A DNA stretch of 37,893 bases, from NCBI GenBank assembly GCA_011959805.1, contig BLMC01000025.1:1-37893 (forward strand). The letters run 5' to 3'. Below the pieces are notes generated by a model. It was given only the letters and a program-made list of their open reading frames with translations, was not told where the DNA came from and ran no database searches. Source of the DNA: Lachnospiraceae bacterium. Lineage in GTDB: Bacteria; Bacillota; Clostridia; Lachnospirales; Lachnospiraceae. Shown here one piece after another: positions 6,827 through 14,189 of this stretch (position 1 is the stretch's first letter; every line of letters begins with the position of its first letter). Made by a program: the position numbers and the translations under genes.

Positions 6827-8893
6827 TTATTTTAAGACAAACAATTCGTGAAGCGCACGTGTGGCAGCTACATACAAAAGTTTTGCAAGTTTAGGATTCT
6901 CCTTGTAACCTTTCAAATCTGGTTTCCACAGAAGCACACAATCAAATTCAAGCCCTTTGGTCTCTGGTACAGTAAGCACCATCACGCCTTTGCTAAATCC
7001 ACTCTTGTCCGAATCTGTCAACGATATTTGACGACCAAGACGCTTGATAACATTTTTCTTTTCCTCATCAAAAAAGCAAATGATTGCCATAGTCTCATAT
7101 CCTTTGTGCTGCATGTTAGTCCAAATTTCCGCTGCTATGCCTATACCCTCTTCCTTAGAAATACTCTCTATAAAATGAACAGGCTCACCGTGCCTGATAA
7201 CAGGTTCAATCTTATAGGTCCCCCTTGAAGCACTCGTCAAAATTTTTCCAGCAAACTCTGATATCTCAATCGTATTTCGATAACTTTTTGCTAGTACACG
7301 AAATCGGTCTACATCGCTACTAAAAATTTTCTGACGCATATCATGCCATTCATTCATACCACACTCATAATTAACATTTTGTGACACATCACCCATAATA
7401 GTAAAATAACATTTTGGCAACACGGTACGCAACACATAATACACAATCGGTCCAAAATCTTGTGCCTCATCAATAAAAATCTGTCCAAATTCTTCATCTG
7501 CCTTTTTTTGCAATGCTCTATAATAAATTAGAAGCATCGCAGCAATATCATACACATCAAAAATACCGCATGAAATCTGTTCCATAGTTGGCGCCATATT
7601 AATATAATATTTTTTTCCATATACTTCCAAAAATTGTAAATATAGCCCCACCACACTTCCTTTGTAACAGTGACTTGAAAAATAACTTTTATACTGTGTA
7701 AGTTTTTTCTTGTAAATACCAATCTCCTCACGCCCCTGGCATTGCAGCTTGATACGAGCACGCAACCGTTCATCGAGCGTTATTAGAAGTCGATTAATTG
7801 AATAATCTGGATTCCCATTAATAAAATCCTCATTATTTTTCTGTGACAGCAGCATACCAATATCCTCATCATACACTACGCAATCCGCAAGGATATGTTC
7901 GCGTAGTCGCTGCATATGTTGCTCTAATTCCGATGCAAACAGCATTTTGGTCTTCCATGCAAAACTTGGTGAAGCTGGCACTACTTGATACTTTTTCTTC
8001 CACTCCTTCTTTAATAAGTGTATCAACATTTCATCCATGCGCATATGTTTTACATCATATACATCCAACTCTGGAAGTCCACCTGTAATATAATCAATTA
8101 GGATATCGCTCCCTCCCACAATACAAAATTCATTGGAAGTAAACCGCTCTTTATAATTATACATAATATACGAAATTCTGTGCATAGCTACTGTTGTCTT
8201 CCCGCTGCCAGCGACTCCTTGCACAATAACATTGTGAAATGGGCTTTCCCGAATAATTTCATTTTGTTCTTTTTGAATCGTAGCAATAATATCTCCCAGT
8301 ACAGCATCTCTGTTTTTACTCAGGTATTTCACCAGCAATTCATCGTTTGCTGCTACATCACTGTCATAAAAACCCTGCATACATCCTTCTTCAATATCAT
8401 ATGTGCGTTTTAAATTCAAATCAATACGATATTCACGATTCTTGCCATCACTACGATTATCAGGGATACTATAAGTTCCCTCTCCTAGTTCATTCTCATA
8501 GTACACTGTAGAAATCGGTGCCCGCCAGTCTACAATTTCCACATCTGTCTTGTTTCGCAACACTCCATGTTTTCCGATATAGATTGACTCATACAACCTT
8601 TCATCCAAATTGCGATAGTCAATCCTTCCAAAAAAAGGTTTCTCATACGCTGCCTGATTGTTAGTCAGTTGATTTAGACTGTGCTCTTCCAAGCTGCGGG
8701 AAGTCATCATCTGACCATACAACTCAATATTACCACTCTGCACCTGATCAAACAAAGCCTTCGTCTCTTTATGACGTTCTTCATACTGACGCTTATACTC
8801 TGCTATATTTGTGGCAATGACTGCCCTACATTCCTTTAAATGTACCTCTTCCTCTTGCCATTCTTTGCTCTTTGTACTTTTGTGATTTGCCAT
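6827..8893 (-). CDS. helD: HelD-type UvrD-like helicase, RNA polymerase recycling factor
   Basis: The 688-residue product has a long charged N-terminal coiled coil (about 10-75), the HelD hallmark VDWRAPIS (121-128), a Walker A motif GVAGSGKTT (226-234), a Walker B-like FIDEAQDF, a KSYRNTIEI motif IV, VLTVPETKGLEFD and a C-terminal YVAATRAL. These identify the superfamily 1 HelD group. In Bacillus subtilis HelD binds RNA polymerase, frees stalled enzyme from nucleic acid and helps recycle it. UvrD/PcrA-like repair helicase is the alternative, but the VDWRAPIS segment argues for HelD. The ATG at 8893 follows GGTAAGGT-type purine-rich sequence, and a 15-base palindrome lies about 20 bases upstream. 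Confidence 0.9.
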   Translation of the reverse strand: MANHKSTKSKEWQEEEVHLKECRAVIATNIAEYKRQYEERHKETKALFDQVQSGNIELYGQMMTSRSLEEHSLNQLTNNQAAYEKPFFGRIDYRNLDERLYESIYIGKHGVLRNKTDVEIVDWRAPISTVYYENELGEGTYSIPDNRSDGKNREYRIDLNLKRTYDIEEGCMQGFYDSDVAANDELLVKYLSKNRDAVLGDIIATIQKEQNEIIRESPFHNVIVQGVAGSGKTTVAMHRISYIMYNYKERFTSNEFCIVGGSDILIDYITGGLPELDVYDVKHMRMDEMLIHLLKKEWKKKYQVVPASPSFAWKTKMLFASELEQHMQRLREHILADCVVYDEDIGMLLSQKNNEDFINGNPDYSINRLLITLDERLRARIKLQCQGREEIGIYKKKLTQYKSYFSSHCYKGSVVGLYLQFLEVYGKKYYINMAPTMEQISCGIFDVYDIAAMLLIYYRALQKKADEEFGQIFIDEAQDFGPIVYYVLRTVLPKCYFTIMGDVSQNVNYECGMNEWHDMRQKIFSSDVDRFRVLAKSYRNTIEISEFAGKILTSASRGTYKIEPVIRHGEPVHFIESISKEEGIGIAAEIWTNMQHKGYETMAIICFFDEEKKNVIKRLGRQISLTDSDKSGFSKGVMVLTVPETKGLEFDCVLLWKPDLKGYKENPKLAKLLYVAATRALHELFVLK

Positions 8894-9414
8894 ACCTTAC
8901 CCATACCTTTCTAAGAACATTGTTCTTTCCCATTTGCTGGGTTTGCACACGTACTTCCCATCACGGGGTTGCGTGTTATGATTGTTACAAAATTACTATC
9001 CCAACAGCTACATTATAATACTGAATATCTATCTGACACATAAATTTCACTACTTTTGCTGCCAAGAGAATAGTAATATAATTATTATATATTTTATATA
9101 AAAAAATACTAGACTTATATTTTGTGTTATGATATAGTGATGTATAGAGTCGTGCATAAAAACACTTTAGTTTCCTAAAGTGTTTTTATTTTATACACAC
9201 GTGGGTACCCATAGGAAAATAGTCAGCGAAGCTGACAGACACTTGGCGCAGTAAATAGGGAAAATCTTCTATACTCGGTTACACATAAGCAAGAAAGGAA
9301 GAAGTTTTCCTATTCAATTTTTAATACAAATCAAAAATAAAAACACTGTAATACTAAATAATTAGTATTTACAGTGTCTATAGCTAATCGGGTTGGGCTG
9401 TTTTAAACAGTCAA
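8894..9414. other. 520-base spacer between helD and tRNA-Glu
   Basis: No gene is visible. It holds a perfect 7-1-7 palindrome AAGAACATTGTTCTT (8913-8927) just upstream of helD, a 13-base-pair hairpin (9158-9187), a GTCAGC/GCTGAC hairpin (starting near 9223) followed by GGCGCAGTAAA, and a long imperfect inverted repeat between about 9251 and 9317 built from AATAGGGAAAA and TTTTCCTATT. The last elements look like parts of a dispersed intergenic repeat. Confidence 0.5.
9158..9187 (-). terminator. Terminator-like hairpin downstream of tRNA-Glu
   Basis: AAAAACACTTTAG (9158-9170) pairs perfectly with CTAAAGTGTTTTT (9175-9187) around a 4-base loop. T-runs are present on both strands. It lies downstream of the minus-strand tRNA and could end that transcript. 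Confidence 0.6.
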
Positions 9415-9486
9415 CAGCTCGTAGGGGAATCGAACCCCTGTTTTCGCCGTGAGAGGGCGACGTCTTAACCGCTTGACCAACGAGCC
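9415..9486 (-). tRNA. tRNA-Glu (anticodon CUC)
   Basis: The minus-strand sequence folds as a 72-base cloverleaf. The acceptor arm is GGCTCGT with ACGAGCT (one G-U at the first pair), the anticodon loop is CTCTCAC with anticodon CTC, and the T arm is GGGG-TTCGAAT-CCCC. The 3' CCA is not encoded: the discriminator G at 9415 is followed by TTGACTG. CUC reads GAG (Glu). Confidence 0.93.
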
Positions 9487-9553
9487 ATAACTGTTATATT
9501 TTGCCATCTGCCTTGTACATCGCTGACAGCTATTAAATCATACAACAGTTTTC

Positions 9554-9577
9554 GTAAAAAAGCAAGTCCTTTTTTAC
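9554..9577 (-). terminator. Hairpin downstream of the Dabb gene
   Basis: GTAAAAAAG (9554-9562) pairs with CTTTTTTAC (9569-9577) around a 6-base loop. On the minus strand the 3' arm is itself U-rich. It lies about 90 bases past the Dabb stop and before the tRNA. Confidence 0.45.
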
Positions 9578-9669
9578 ATTAGTTTTTATTTTTTCAAATT
9601 TTGTATATTATAAACAGAAACTATTTCACAAAAATAGATTTCTCATTCAAATATAACATAAATAATTCT

Positions 9670-9972
9670 CTATATCTCAAAATCCATACAAACTCTTGTC
9701 CTTGTAAATGGACGTACCTTATCATCTGCTACCGCGACATGTGCTGGATGTACTGCGTATCCCCTCAATCCCTCTTCATTCTCAAAAGTCGAATCTAGCA
9801 TCACATCTGCATTAGAAGATGTCAGTGGATTCACCACCACTTTTATATCAAGCAGACCAGGAATTTTTCCCTTAAGTGCCTCAAGCCCTGTCTTTATTTC
9901 CTCCTTTACTTCCTCCTTTTGAATGTCAGATAATTCATCTTTTAATTGCCATAATATAATATGTTTTACCAT
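9670..9972 (-). CDS. Dabb family protein (stress-responsive alpha-beta barrel)
   Basis: The 100-residue product fits the Dabb ferredoxin-like domain: MVKHIILWQLKDE at the start, a helical KEEIKTGLEALKGKIPGL segment, then DVMLDSTFENEEGLRGYAVHPAHV and FTRTRVCMDFEI. The HPAHV piece is typical of the family. The biochemical role of bacterial Dabb proteins is mostly unknown; some plant relatives act as cyclases or stress proteins. A good AGAGAGGAGAAA ribosome-binding site precedes the ATG at 9972. It appears to be transcribed alone. Confidence 0.85.
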   Translation of the reverse strand: MVKHIILWQLKDELSDIQKEEVKEEIKTGLEALKGKIPGLLDIKVVVNPLTSSNADVMLDSTFENEEGLRGYAVHPAHVAVADDKVRPFTRTRVCMDFEI

Positions 9973-10165
9973 TTTTTCTCCTCTCTAATGCTCTATTCAG
10001 CAAGAAATTAATATAAGAAATCAAATACTTCACATTGTTATACTGTTAAAATTTTTAAATAATACTATTTATCCAAATCAAAATTTTAAAAAATATTGGA
10101 ATAAACTATACAATGATAATTTGTGTCCAAACAAACCACTCGCGTTGCCGTATTGATTGAATAAT

Positions 10166-10435
10166 CTACTGAACATAAAATGACCGTTCATTTTCTTCAA
10201 GTGGTATTTCTCTTGTCTCAATAAAATCAATCACAATATAGTCACTCTTGTTAATCATCACTAACATTTTGTTGATGGCTTCCTCTGTTCCTTGCGCTTC
10301 CATCTCAACCGAACCGTCAAACGCATTCTTTGCCCAACCTGTAATTCCCATACCATTTGCTGCATATTTTGCCCGATAGCGAAATCCCACTCCTTGCACT
10401 CTGCCTGTAAACCGAAAATGTTTTCTGACAATCAT
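10166..10435 (-). CDS. acyP: Acylphosphatase
   Basis: The 89-residue enzyme hydrolyses carboxyl-phosphate bonds of acylphosphates. GRVQGVGFRYR (residues 11-21) forms the phosphate cradle with catalytic Arg19, and GWAKN supplies catalytic Asn37. The following DGSVEMEAQG strand is also typical. I chose the ATG at 10435 because GAGG lies 9 bases upstream; a GTG five codons earlier is possible. It follows the PAS gene by about 20 bases and is probably co-transcribed with it. Confidence 0.92.
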   Translation of the reverse strand: MIVRKHFRFTGRVQGVGFRYRAKYAANGMGITGWAKNAFDGSVEMEAQGTEEAINKMLVMINKSDYIVIDFIETREIPLEENERSFYVQ

Positions 10436-10455
10436 ATCTACTGTCCTCACTCTAC

Positions 10456-10827
10456 CTAAAAATCGTACTTTTTTGCTGTCTCTCTATTTCTGTACTCATG
10501 TTTTTCGTAATATCCAATTAGAGTTCCATCCTCTTTTCGCAGCGCAACCATATAGACATCTTTATTCTCTTTTTCATTGTAATATGTATAGATTCTATTA
10601 TGTTCAATACTCTCTTCAAACCACAAAACAACTTTTTTTATCTTTTCAGTAGACTTTAGGTTGTGACAATCTAATAAACTTTGCCCTACAAGTGCTTGAC
10701 CACCCCTTTTTTCATAGCGGATAATCGCCGCTGGATTCATGTAGATAATCTCATGCGCTAGATTACAGATAACAACTGCACATTGATCCTCATCGATAAT
10801 ACTTTTAAAGTAGTTTACAAATTCCAT
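10456..10827 (-). CDS. Small PAS-domain protein
   Basis: The 123-residue product is a single PAS-like domain: DQCAVVICNLAHEIIYMNPAAI, then a GQSLLDCHN turn, a helical EKIKKVVLWFEESI segment and a final strand pair with DVYMVALRKEDGTLIGYYE. PAS domains bind small ligands or cofactors or mediate dimerisation. No output domain is attached, so it may act as a sensor for a partner or bind a metabolite. The YMNPAA motif is common in stand-alone Clostridial PAS proteins. It is downstream of the SpoU methyltransferase by 48 bases and upstream of acylphosphatase. Confidence 0.8.
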   Translation of the reverse strand: MEFVNYFKSIIDEDQCAVVICNLAHEIIYMNPAAIIRYEKRGGQALVGQSLLDCHNLKSTEKIKKVVLWFEESIEHNRIYTYYNEKENKDVYMVALRKEDGTLIGYYEKHEYRNRETAKKYDF

Positions 10828-10875
10828 AATCTTTTATTCCTTATTTCTCTAATTCTCAATTCATTGTAAAGATTT

Positions 10876-11745
10876 TCATACACGTGTCAACTGCCAAAAT
10901 GCTACTGCGCTTGCCGCCGCGACATTCAAGGAGTCAACACCCCTTGCCATTGGAATCCGCACAGTGTAATCACAAGCTTTTATCGTTTCTGCTGTAAGTC
11001 CATCTCCTTCCGTACCAAATATAATTGCAAGCTTATCTTCCTGCAGGAGCTGTGGCGCATCAATACACAAAGAATCCTCTCTCAACGCCATTGCCGCCGT
11101 CGAAAAACCCAACTCATGCAACATATTAAGCCAATGCTTTTCTGGTAAAAATGCCCAAGGTATCTGAAATACAGTTCCCATACTCACACGAATTGCGCGC
11201 CGATAAAGTGGATTGCTGCACGCCGATGTCAACAGTACACCATCAATACCAAGCGCTGCCGCCGAACGAAAAATCGCACCCACATTCGTAGGATTTACCA
11301 CATTCTCAAGTACCGTAATTCTACGAGCTCCCATACACACTTCCGTGGCAGTCTTTTTGGTAGGACGATACATTGCGCACAACATACCGCGTGTCAGTTG
11401 AAACCCTGTAAGTTGTGTCAATACATCAAACTCTGCTGTATAAACGGGAATATCACCACACCGCGCAATAATATCCTTTCCCAGCGTTTCAATTTGTCTT
11501 GTCTCTATTAGTATAGAAACTGGAATACAACCATAATCAAGAGCTCTCTCAATCACGCGCGGACTCTCTGCAATAAATATGCCTTTTTCTGGTTCATGTC
11601 GATTTAAAAGTTGTACCTCAGTAAGTCTAGCATATACATCAAGCTGTGGTGCATCAAAATCTGTAATTGGTATGATATTGCGCTGATTATCTGCTGTTCT
11701 TTTTATATTAACACCTACATTCATGTTCTGATTCACCACAGTCAT
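10876..11745 (-). CDS. SpoU/TrmH-family RNA 2'-O-methyltransferase
   Basis: The chosen ATG at 11745 has GGAG 9 bases upstream and gives 289 residues; a longer frame upstream lacks family resemblance. The C-terminal half carries the three SPOUT motifs: LENVVNPTNVGAIFRSAAA, IFGTEGDGL, and IPMARGVDSLNVAAASAVAF. These form the trefoil-knot AdoMet site. The N-terminal LTEVQLLNRHEPEKGIFIAE segment is the substrate-binding part of the RlmB/TrmH-like group. It methylates a ribose in rRNA or tRNA; the exact site cannot be told. Its first 38 bases overlap the end of the NifX-like gene in another frame, implying translational coupling. Confidence 0.9.
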   Translation of the reverse strand: MTVVNQNMNVGVNIKRTADNQRNIIPITDFDAPQLDVYARLTEVQLLNRHEPEKGIFIAESPRVIERALDYGCIPVSILIETRQIETLGKDIIARCGDIPVYTAEFDVLTQLTGFQLTRGMLCAMYRPTKKTATEVCMGARRITVLENVVNPTNVGAIFRSAAALGIDGVLLTSACSNPLYRRAIRVSMGTVFQIPWAFLPEKHWLNMLHELGFSTAAMALREDSLCIDAPQLLQEDKLAIIFGTEGDGLTAETIKACDYTVRIPMARGVDSLNVAAASAVAFWQLTRV

Positions 11746-12124
11746 GTTTTTTATCTCCACAGGAATGCCCCCCACAACTATGGTCTTGTTCGTGATGATT
11801 GCAATGTACCTCTGGATTATAGACCAAAGTTCCCGCAAGAAATACCCTGACTGCCTCGTCCGCGTTCCCTGCAATTCCTCCATAAAGTTGTATTCCGACC
11901 GATGCAAGTGCATTCTGCGCTCCGCCACCAATTCCGCCGCAAAGTAATGTATCTACACTCCATTCTTTCAGAAAACTTGCAAGAGCCCCATGACCGCTTC
12001 CCTGTGTATCAACAATCTGTTCCTTCTGAACCGCACCATTTTCTACATCATATAATTTAAACTGTTGTGTATGACCAAAGTGCTGAAAAATCATTCCATC
12101 TTGGTATGTTACTGCAATTCTCAT
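11708..12124 (-). CDS. NifB/NifX-family iron-molybdenum cluster-binding protein with Cys/His-rich tail
   Basis: The 138-residue product begins with the dinitrogenase cofactor-binding fold: MRIAVTYQDGMIFQHFGHTQ, a FKLYDVENG strand, LLCGGIGGGAQNAL and GIQLYGGIAGNADEAV. The last 30 residues are packed with His and Cys (NHHEQDHSCGGHSCG, then two further Cys and a CRC end), an obvious metal-binding tail. Relatives without nitrogenase are widespread in anaerobes and are thought to carry iron-sulfur or molybdenum-type clusters. No nif genes are nearby, so nitrogen fixation is not implied. The ATG at 12124 has AAAGGAAA upstream. The 3' end overlaps the SpoU gene. Confidence 0.85.
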   Translation of the reverse strand: MRIAVTYQDGMIFQHFGHTQQFKLYDVENGAVQKEQIVDTQGSGHGALASFLKEWSVDTLLCGGIGGGAQNALASVGIQLYGGIAGNADEAVRVFLAGTLVYNPEVHCNHHEQDHSCGGHSCGDKKHDCGESEHECRC

Positions 12125-12150
12125 GTCTGTTTATTTTCCTTTCTTTTTTA

Positions 12151-13011
12151 TTATTCTTGAAATGCGCTCTCAAACTTTTTAAAAAATGTATAATACGCCC
12201 TTACATTTTCAAGCTCAGTCCAATGCTTTACATCCACTACTTCCTCATCCAAGTCATATATCTTTGCTCCTCTCATAGAAAGCAAGAAAGGCGAATGTGT
12301 TGCAATCACAAACTGACACTTGAAAAAACGAACAGAATCTTCCAAAAAATGCAATAATTCTTGTTGTTTTTCTGGGGATAGACTATTCTCTGGCTCGTCA
12401 AGTAGATACAATCCATTTTCTTTTACCTTGTCTGCAAAATAAAGAAATGCACTTTCTCCATTAGAATGTTCTCTGATATTATCTTGCAAATGGTTTCGCA
12501 CAAATTTTGATTGTGTACTGCGCCGAACAGTATTTATTTTTTTAAGCTGTTCGTAATCTGCCAAAGAATGCATTTGAAATTTCACATTTTTTGCCTCCTG
12601 ATATTCTGCAAACAATTCCTCTCGTTTCTGGTCAATTCCTTCATTGAGATAGCGTAGATTCAACATAAAATCAAATACATCATCACTTGTGATAATCCTG
12701 CTATCTTTTGGAATTTTTCCAACTAACTCAAAAGAACATAGCTTTGTATAATCCCCAAAAAAATTAGAGCGGTTATACAATGTGTCACGCTTAAGTCCAA
12801 GCTTCTCTGCGATTACATTTAATGCAGTCGTCTTGCCTGAACCATTTCCACCATATAAAATTGTCACTGACTCAAAGTCCAACATTTTTAGCTGATGTGC
12901 TGAAAGTACCAAAAAAGGATAAACAGTATCATAGCAGGTCCGCTTCTGTCCCATTGTAAAATCATATTCTTTTTCTCTGTCAGGAAACTCAAAATGGGAT
13001 AAATATATCAT
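12151..13011 (-). CDS. AAA-family ATPase (COG3910-like, ABC/SMC-type fold)
   Basis: The ATG at 13011 with GGAGG six bases upstream gives 286 residues. Walker A is GGNGSGKTT (about 54-62), Walker B is LYLLDEPENSLSP, and an H-loop IATHSPFLL follows. The D-loop-like NSLSPEKQQ and the lack of membrane segments identify a soluble ABC/SMC-type ATPase of the AAA_15/AAA_21 group. Such proteins occur alone or with nucleases in defence modules. Here the neighbours are housekeeping genes and no partner nuclease is seen, so the role is unknown. It lies 26 bases upstream of the NifX-like gene. Confidence 0.8.
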   Translation of the reverse strand: MIYLSHFEFPDREKEYDFTMGQKRTCYDTVYPFLVLSAHQLKMLDFESVTILYGGNGSGKTTALNVIAEKLGLKRDTLYNRSNFFGDYTKLCSFELVGKIPKDSRIITSDDVFDFMLNLRYLNEGIDQKREELFAEYQEAKNVKFQMHSLADYEQLKKINTVRRSTQSKFVRNHLQDNIREHSNGESAFLYFADKVKENGLYLLDEPENSLSPEKQQELLHFLEDSVRFFKCQFVIATHSPFLLSMRGAKIYDLDEEVVDVKHWTELENVRAYYTFFKKFESAFQE

Positions 13012-13070
13012 AGAACTCCTCCATTTCAAATTAAATCGTAAGCACAAACTTGTAAAAATTTATTTTTCCA

Positions 13071-13385
13071 TTAATATATGGGTCTTTGCCATTGATATCG
13101 CTTCATATCCACACAGCCATTCACAAATTCTACTCCCTCTGCTTGAAGCAATTTTTCCTGACGATTACCACCGCCAAATGCAAATGCGTCAGACACCTTA
13201 CCCTCCTTATTTACAACGCGATAACATGGAATATTATTAGGATCTGGATTGACATGCAACGCATAGCCTACTACTCTCGCCCATCGTTTATTTCCAGCAA
13301 GCGCAGCAACCTGTCCATAAGTTGCAACTTGTCCATATGGAATCTGCCGAACAACATCGTATATTTTTTCAAAAGTTGACTGCAT
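13071..13385 (-). CDS. MGMT-family DNA-repair-like protein with PCYRV active-site variant
   Basis: GGAGG nine bases before the ATG at 13385 gives 104 residues. The protein has the C-terminal MGMT fold: IPYGQVATYGQVAALAG, RWARVVGYALHVNP, then IPCYRVVNKEGKV and KLLQAEGV. In O6-methylguanine methyltransferases the active site reads PCHRV; the alkyltransferase-like proteins have Trp or another residue for Cys. This protein keeps Cys but replaces His with Tyr. It has no N-terminal domain, so its size resembles alkyltransferase-like proteins that flag lesions for excision repair. Methyl transfer is uncertain. The reading frame can be extended upstream but without recognisable sequence. Confidence 0.85.
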   Translation of the reverse strand: MQSTFEKIYDVVRQIPYGQVATYGQVAALAGNKRWARVVGYALHVNPDPNNIPCYRVVNKEGKVSDAFAFGGGNRQEKLLQAEGVEFVNGCVDMKRYQWQRPIY

Positions 13386-13831
13386 TCTCCAAATCCTCCT
13401 TCGCCTACTATGCTCTGCCTTATCTGCTTTTATACGAAACCTAAAAATACTATCAACATTCTTGTTGCGACGTGTGCATTCGCCTTGCTGACATAAAACA
13501 ATTTCTAGCCCACAATCCTGCCAAAGGCTTATCTTGGTCGAATATTGTACACTCCCTGACACAAAATTGTATTTTTCTCATCACTTATAGCAGTCTTTTC
13601 GGCTAAGATAAAAATAACTATACTCTCATCATATCATTTTGTATTATTGGTATCAACCATTTTATTATCCGCATTTTCCAAGAGATTCATAAATAATAAT
13701 TGTTAAAGCATCAACGAACGTAAAAATATAGATTGTCAAGCTCATCACATAATTTCTTGTATTGCAAACACAAAATCATTCTTTGGCTCATATCATAAAA
13801 TAAATAAGTTTTAAGAATAATAGGATTTTAT

Positions 13832-14122
13832 ATGTCAAACGCAAAACTTGAAAATCTTCTCAATCTTGCCCTGTCAGCCACCGAAATAGAAATACAGAAA
13901 TCCCAGGTCCTTGGCACAGGATACACATCTGCAACAAAAACCTGGGAATTGATTGTTAAATATCATGGACCCTTAGAACGGCTTGAATCAGAGGTCATAC
14001 ACATCGAGCCACTTATTAATGGTTACGCGATCGCAACTGTAAGAGAGGATTTTATAGATGCTTTTGCAGACCTTGACGAAGTAGAATTCGTCGAAAAACC
14101 CAAGCGTTTATATTTTGAATAA
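13832..14122 (+). CDS. Stand-alone S8-peptidase prodomain-like protein
   Basis: The 96-residue product starts NAKLENLLNLALSATEIE, then has a TWELIVKYHGPLERLES segment and ends EFVEKPKRLYFE. This is the N-terminal prodomain of Clostridial subtilisin-like (S8, Csp-like) peptidases, ending where the catalytic domain would begin. No catalytic Asp/His/Ser domain follows in any frame. The ATG has AGGA seven bases upstream, and the ORF has no internal defects. It could be a relic of a deleted protease gene, or a free inhibitor or chaperone that acts on a protease encoded elsewhere. It is divergent from the MGMT-like gene and convergent with araA. Confidence 0.7.
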   Translation: MSNAKLENLLNLALSATEIEIQKSQVLGTGYTSATKTWELIVKYHGPLERLESEVIHIEPLINGYAIATVREDFIDAFADLDEVEFVEKPKRLYFE

Positions 14123-14189
14123 AAATATACGCAAAAACGATTATTTATGGTCTCTTTATAAATTTGTCAAATTATTTTGAATCTGTTTC

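Noticed and set aside
11708-12124. Nitrogen-fixation gene cluster
   Set aside because: Only a NifX-like protein is present; no nitrogenase or other nif genes are in the window, and such solo proteins are common in non-fixing anaerobes.
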